Part shown: positions 5,720 to 8,017 of the stretch, in pieces
How positions within the stretch are numbered: position 1 is the stretch's first letter
Layout: the number at the start of each line of letters is the position of its first letter
Source: Cyanobacteria bacterium UBA7753
Lineage (GTDB): Bacteria > Cyanobacteriota > Vampirovibrionia > Gastranaerophilales > Gastranaerophilaceae
Assembly (NCBI GenBank): GCA_002481545.1
Contig: DLEF01000059.1
Location: 281-8,297 of the forward strand
Direction of reading: 5' to 3'
Length of the DNA stretch: 8,017 nt
Position numbers and translations under genes: made by a program
The notes under the pieces: generated by a model
What the model was told of the DNA's origin: nothing
The model's input: only the letters and a program-made list of their open reading frames with translations
Database searches by the model: none

Positions 5720-7105
5720 ATGAAAAAACGTGATTTATATTGGGTGAAAGAAATCGGGATGTTTTTACTGATTACGCTCGTTTTGGGAGTAATTTCGGTA
5801 TTCAGTATTTTGCAGTTTAACGCATCCTATATGGAAGAAGAGCGTGAAGAATTGCAGGTTACAAAACGTCAAGTTGAATGGGTAATAATTCCGTTTTTGA
5901 AAAGCGGGAATTACTCTGAAATACAACACTATTGTAACGATTTCAAAGATGAGGATATGGAACTGCGTGTATTTGACGAAAATAAACAACCTATTGCGGA
6001 ATCTAATCCTGCAAATGACAAACCTCTTTTAGCGAAAGACAGTAAAATTGTTCATAAGAAATTCAGCAGATTTAAGATATACGAATACGCGATGAAAAAC
6101 CAAAAAATCGGGCTGAGAGAAGATTATCACATAAACGGACACACTTATTATCTTGAAATAACCGTTTCTCAGGCAGATGTTTTGGACTCCATAATAGATG
6201 CTCAAAAACATATTATGATTTTCTTTGTTTTGTATATAATCTTGTTTATTGCCGGTATAATCCAAATTTTCCACTCTTTGAGGTCATCATTTAATAAACT
6301 AGAGGACAGTGTAATAGATGTTGCGAACGGAAATTTGGATACGGAAATTGATGTCCCTAAGATAGATTTGTTGAAAGAGCTCACAATCTCTATCAAAAAA
6401 ATGGTACAACGATTAAAGATGCAAATAACAAGACTGTCGCAGTTGGAACAGTATAAGAGTAACTTTTTACAGAATATAACCCATGAGATTAAAACCCCGA
6501 TTACGGCAATTAATTCGGCAATCGAACTTATTGAGGGAAATAGTAATGTTACTCCTATGGACAGAGAATGCTTTGATATTATCAAATTTCAAATCAAATC
6601 TATTGATAAATTGGTTAATGATATTTTGGTATTATCGGAAATTGAGGTGGCGAAAACCAGTGAGCATAAACATTTCAAAGAGTTTAATCTTAACGGAATG
6701 GTGCAGGATGTTATAGATGAGTTTAATTATGCAGCTGTTCCTATCAATCTGATTGCAAACGAGCAAATTACGGTAAACGGCGACAGAGATTTGTTGCAGA
6801 CGGTTGTAACAAACCTTGTATCTAATGCTCTTAAATACTCCGAAACCGATAAGATTGATATTATCCTGAATAAAAACGGTGATGAGGTCGAAATGACTGT
6901 AAAAGATTACGGGGTCGGTATTGAGCAGGAACATTTGAACCATATATTTGAGAGATTTTACAGGGTGGATAAAAACAGGAGCCGTCAACTCGGCGGAACG
7001 GGGCTCGGACTTGCTATTGTCAAAAATATTATGGAACTCCATAACGGCTCTGTTACCGTCGACAGCGAAGAAGGTAAGGGAACAAGTTTTGTATGCAGAA
7101 TGTAG
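5720..7105 (+). CDS. membrane sensor histidine kinase (PhoR-like)
   Basis: This inner-membrane kinase of 461 residues senses an unknown signal and phosphorylates the response regulator encoded just upstream. Transmembrane helix 1 spans about 12-33, an extracytoplasmic sensor region of some 130 residues follows, and helix 2 spans about 164-186. A HAMP linker (187-235) leads to the HisKA dimerisation domain with HEIKTP, phospho-acceptor His255. The ATPase domain has an N box with Asn365 and Asn369 (NLVSNALKYS), a G1 box DYGVG (396-400), an F box FERFYRVD (410-417) and a G2 box GGTGLGL (425-431). Everything needed for activity is present. The start follows AGAGG (5709-5713) with 6-nt spacing. 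The sensor sequence does not name a ligand. Its end overlaps the next gene by 13 bp, so the three genes probably form one transcript. Confidence 0.96.
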   Translation: MKKRDLYWVKEIGMFLLITLVLGVISVFSILQFNASYMEEEREELQVTKRQVEWVIIPFLKSGNYSEIQHYCNDFKDEDMELRVFDENKQPIAESNPANDKPLLAKDSKIVHKKFSRFKIYEYAMKNQKIGLREDYHINGHTYYLEITVSQADVLDSIIDAQKHIMIFFVLYIILFIAGIIQIFHSLRSSFNKLEDSVIDVANGNLDTEIDVPKIDLLKELTISIKKMVQRLKMQITRLSQLEQYKSNFLQNITHEIKTPITAINSAIELIEGNSNVTPMDRECFDIIKFQIKSIDKLVNDILVLSEIEVAKTSEHKHFKEFNLNGMVQDVIDEFNYAAVPINLIANEQITVNGDRDLLQTVVTNLVSNALKYSETDKIDIILNKNGDEVEMTVKDYGVGIEQEHLNHIFERFYRVDKNRSRQLGGTGLGLAIVKNIMELHNGSVTVDSEEGKGTSFVCRM

Positions 7106-7518
7106 TAAAAAGTTGGTTCCGTATCTCGGATAAGGTTAGATATTTGATAGTCGGCGGATTTAATACTGGAGTTTCTTTCGCAATTTATGCTCTTTGTTGT
7201 CTGATATTGGGGAGCGAAAAATACCAAACAGCCCTTATTTTATCGTGGGTGCTGTCTTCTGTAATATCATTTTTTATGCAAAAATATTACGTTTTCCATG
7301 GCAAAGGGAAAGGCAAATTTATGCTCAAAGAATACCTGAAATGCTGTGTTGTTTGGGCGATTAGCTATATAATAAACGCCGTATTTTTGGAAATTTTTGT
7401 CAAAAAATTATGCGTAAATGTTTATTTCGCACAGATTATTTCAACCGCACTCGTTGCAATATGCACATACCTGCTCTTCAAACGTTATGCGTTTAAACGA
7501 GAGATAACAACAAAATAA
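7093..7518 (+). CDS. GtrA-family membrane protein
   Basis: The 141-residue protein has four predicted membrane helices at about 17-39, 46-67, 80-102 and 108-130. The N-terminal RYLIVGGFNTGVSFAIY (16-32) and the 'QKYYVF' segment (63-68) at the end of helix 2 are typical of GtrA-like proteins (PF04138). Family members are linked to surface polysaccharide or teichoic acid modification, some as proposed flippases of undecaprenyl-phosphate-linked sugars. The start codon lies inside the kinase gene in another frame, with AAGGG (7076-7080) about 12 nt upstream, implying translational coupling. No glycosyltransferase gene follows, as it does in classic gtr clusters; the next gene converges. The link to the two-component system suggests envelope modification as an output, which is inference. 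Confidence 0.88.
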   Translation: MQNVVKSWFRISDKVRYLIVGGFNTGVSFAIYALCCLILGSEKYQTALILSWVLSSVISFFMQKYYVFHGKGKGKFMLKEYLKCCVVWAISYIINAVFLEIFVKKLCVNVYFAQIISTALVAICTYLLFKRYAFKREITTK

Positions 7519-7519
7519 T

Positions 7520-7539
7520 CGGATTGTGTATATAATCCG
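7520..7539. terminator. bidirectional hairpin between gtrA-like gene and convergent gene
   Basis: CGGATT (7520-7525) pairs with AATCCG (7534-7539), extended inward by a G-U and a T-A pair to an 8-bp stem with a 4-nt loop. It lies directly after the GtrA stop codon. On the minus strand the stem is followed by ATTATTTTG, so it is most convincing as the terminator of the 7548-7853 gene. On the plus strand the tail is AT-rich without a solid T run. Confidence 0.5.
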
Positions 7540-7547
7540 CTAATTAT

Positions 7548-7853
7548 TTACCCCTTACCCCTTGAGAAAGAATCTTTTATAAAGGTTACTCCGCCTGCGA
7601 GCACGGCTAAGATACCGTTCACTGCGAGTGAGTTTTTGACGGGAGATTTTTTGAAAATTACACACTTTTTAGTTATGTAATCAAACCCGAGCCCGAACCC
7701 GAGCCAAATTCCTGCCGTTTTAAGACTATCAGTTGCCGGTGATACGGGCTTTGCTTGAGACGGTTGCGCGGGTTTTACGGGGACAGTTTTTTGTCCTTTA
7801 TTCTTATAATAAATATTTGAATTATTAATACTTGTTAATGATTGAACTTTCAT
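7548..7853 (-). CDS. small two-segment hydrophobic protein of unknown function
   Basis: The protein has 101 residues. Residues 1-44 are a disordered Asn/Ser/Lys/Pro-rich leader with the run VPVKPAQPSQAKPVSPA (24-40). Two Gly-rich hydrophobic segments follow at about 45-60 (LKTAGIWLGFGLGFDYI) and 74-92 (NSLAVNGILAVLAGGVTFI), joined by a Lys-rich loop, giving a probable membrane hairpin with a basic tail. No family is recognised. The start has AGGA (plus 7862-7865) 8 nt upstream, which supports a real gene. Overall architecture resembles the 230-residue protein at 2122-2814. Confidence 0.72.
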   Translation of the reverse strand: MKVQSLTSINNSNIYYKNKGQKTVPVKPAQPSQAKPVSPATDSLKTAGIWLGFGLGFDYITKKCVIFKKSPVKNSLAVNGILAVLAGGVTFIKDSFSRGKG

Positions 7854-7915
7854 GTTTTAAATCCTTTTTAAACTACACAATACGATACAAAGAGGGAACT
7901 ATATCCCGATAAATA

Positions 7916-7949
7916 ACAGGTAAAATACAGGATAAAATCACATTATCCT
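7916..7949. repeat. short direct and inverted repeats upstream of the last gene
   Basis: ACAGGTAAAAT (7916-7926) is followed by the near copy ACAGGATAAAAT (7927-7938). AGGATAA (7929-7935) also pairs with TTATCCT (7943-7949) as a 7-bp inverted repeat. They lie 63-96 nt upstream of the start of the 7548-7853 gene, where its promoter or operator would be expected. No clear -35/-10 pair was found. The remainder of 7854-8017 shows nothing else identifiable. Confidence 0.35.
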
Positions 7950-8017
7950 ATCTTTTACAGTCACAAATATTTATATGTACCTACTCAAAAAATCCAATCT
8001 CTTTTAAACATTTGAGA

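Noticed and set aside
4933..7554. ATTTACCCC occurring at 4933-4941, 4950-4958 and 7546-7554
   Set aside because: A 9-mer of this composition can recur by chance; the third copy overlaps a stop codon at a gene 3' end, so there is no shared promoter context.
7985..8017. Possible intrinsic terminator on the minus strand (GAGATTGGA followed by six T)
   Set aside because: The matching stem arm would lie beyond the window end; only TCTC at the edge is visible, so the hairpin cannot be confirmed.
1..8017. CRISPR array, insertion sequence or integrated element
   Set aside because: No regularly spaced repeats of CRISPR length, no transposase or integrase frame, and no direct repeat of the tRNA-Ser 3' end were seen in the window.

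Overview
This is an AT-rich, gene-dense bacterial window. The protein styles suggest an uncultured gut lineage of non-photosynthetic Cyanobacteria (Melainabacteria/Gastranaerophilales-like). That placement is an inference from memory: several small proteins start with a disordered Asn/Thr/Pro/Lys-rich leader followed by Gly-rich hydrophobic segments, and a large protein has an N-terminal 'YFTG' motif. No rRNA or other marker gene in the window confirms it.

Layout. Positions 8-94 hold a minus-strand tRNA-Ser(GGA) with its own promoter. A small Pro/Lys-rich protein of unknown function (315-590, +) converges on tyrA (642-1421, -), with a long hairpin between them. A two-gene operon (1556-2120, +) looks like a toxin-antitoxin module of BrnT/BrnA or CopG-antitoxin type. 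Its promoter contains a perfect tandem 11-bp duplication that includes the -35 box, and the predicted transcript start falls on the toxin ATG. It meets an uncharacterised Gly-rich, probably membrane-associated protein (2122-2814, -) tail to tail with only 1 bp between them.

The centre is a 605-residue protein (3097-4914, +) with no confident family. Its C-terminal half has a degenerate PRPP-loop-like motif (residues 428-440) of type I phosphoribosyltransferases. It is followed by an OmpR/PhoB-type response regulator (5005-5697), a PhoR-like membrane histidine kinase (5720-7105) and a GtrA-family membrane protein (7093-7518) whose start overlaps the kinase end by 13 bp. The window closes with another small two-hydrophobic-segment protein (7548-7853, -).

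How the parts may work together. Kinase and regulator form a standard phosphorelay, and GtrA is probably co-transcribed, pointing to envelope or surface polysaccharide control. An 11-bp element, TTGTTAGGGAT, occurs in near-perfect tandem (11-bp period) at 2949-2970 between the divergent 230-aa and 605-aa genes, and again inverted at 4960-4970 just upstream of the regulator's -10 box. The 11-bp period is typical of OmpR/PhoB-family binding sites. The regulator may therefore control itself and one or both of the divergent genes; this is inference.
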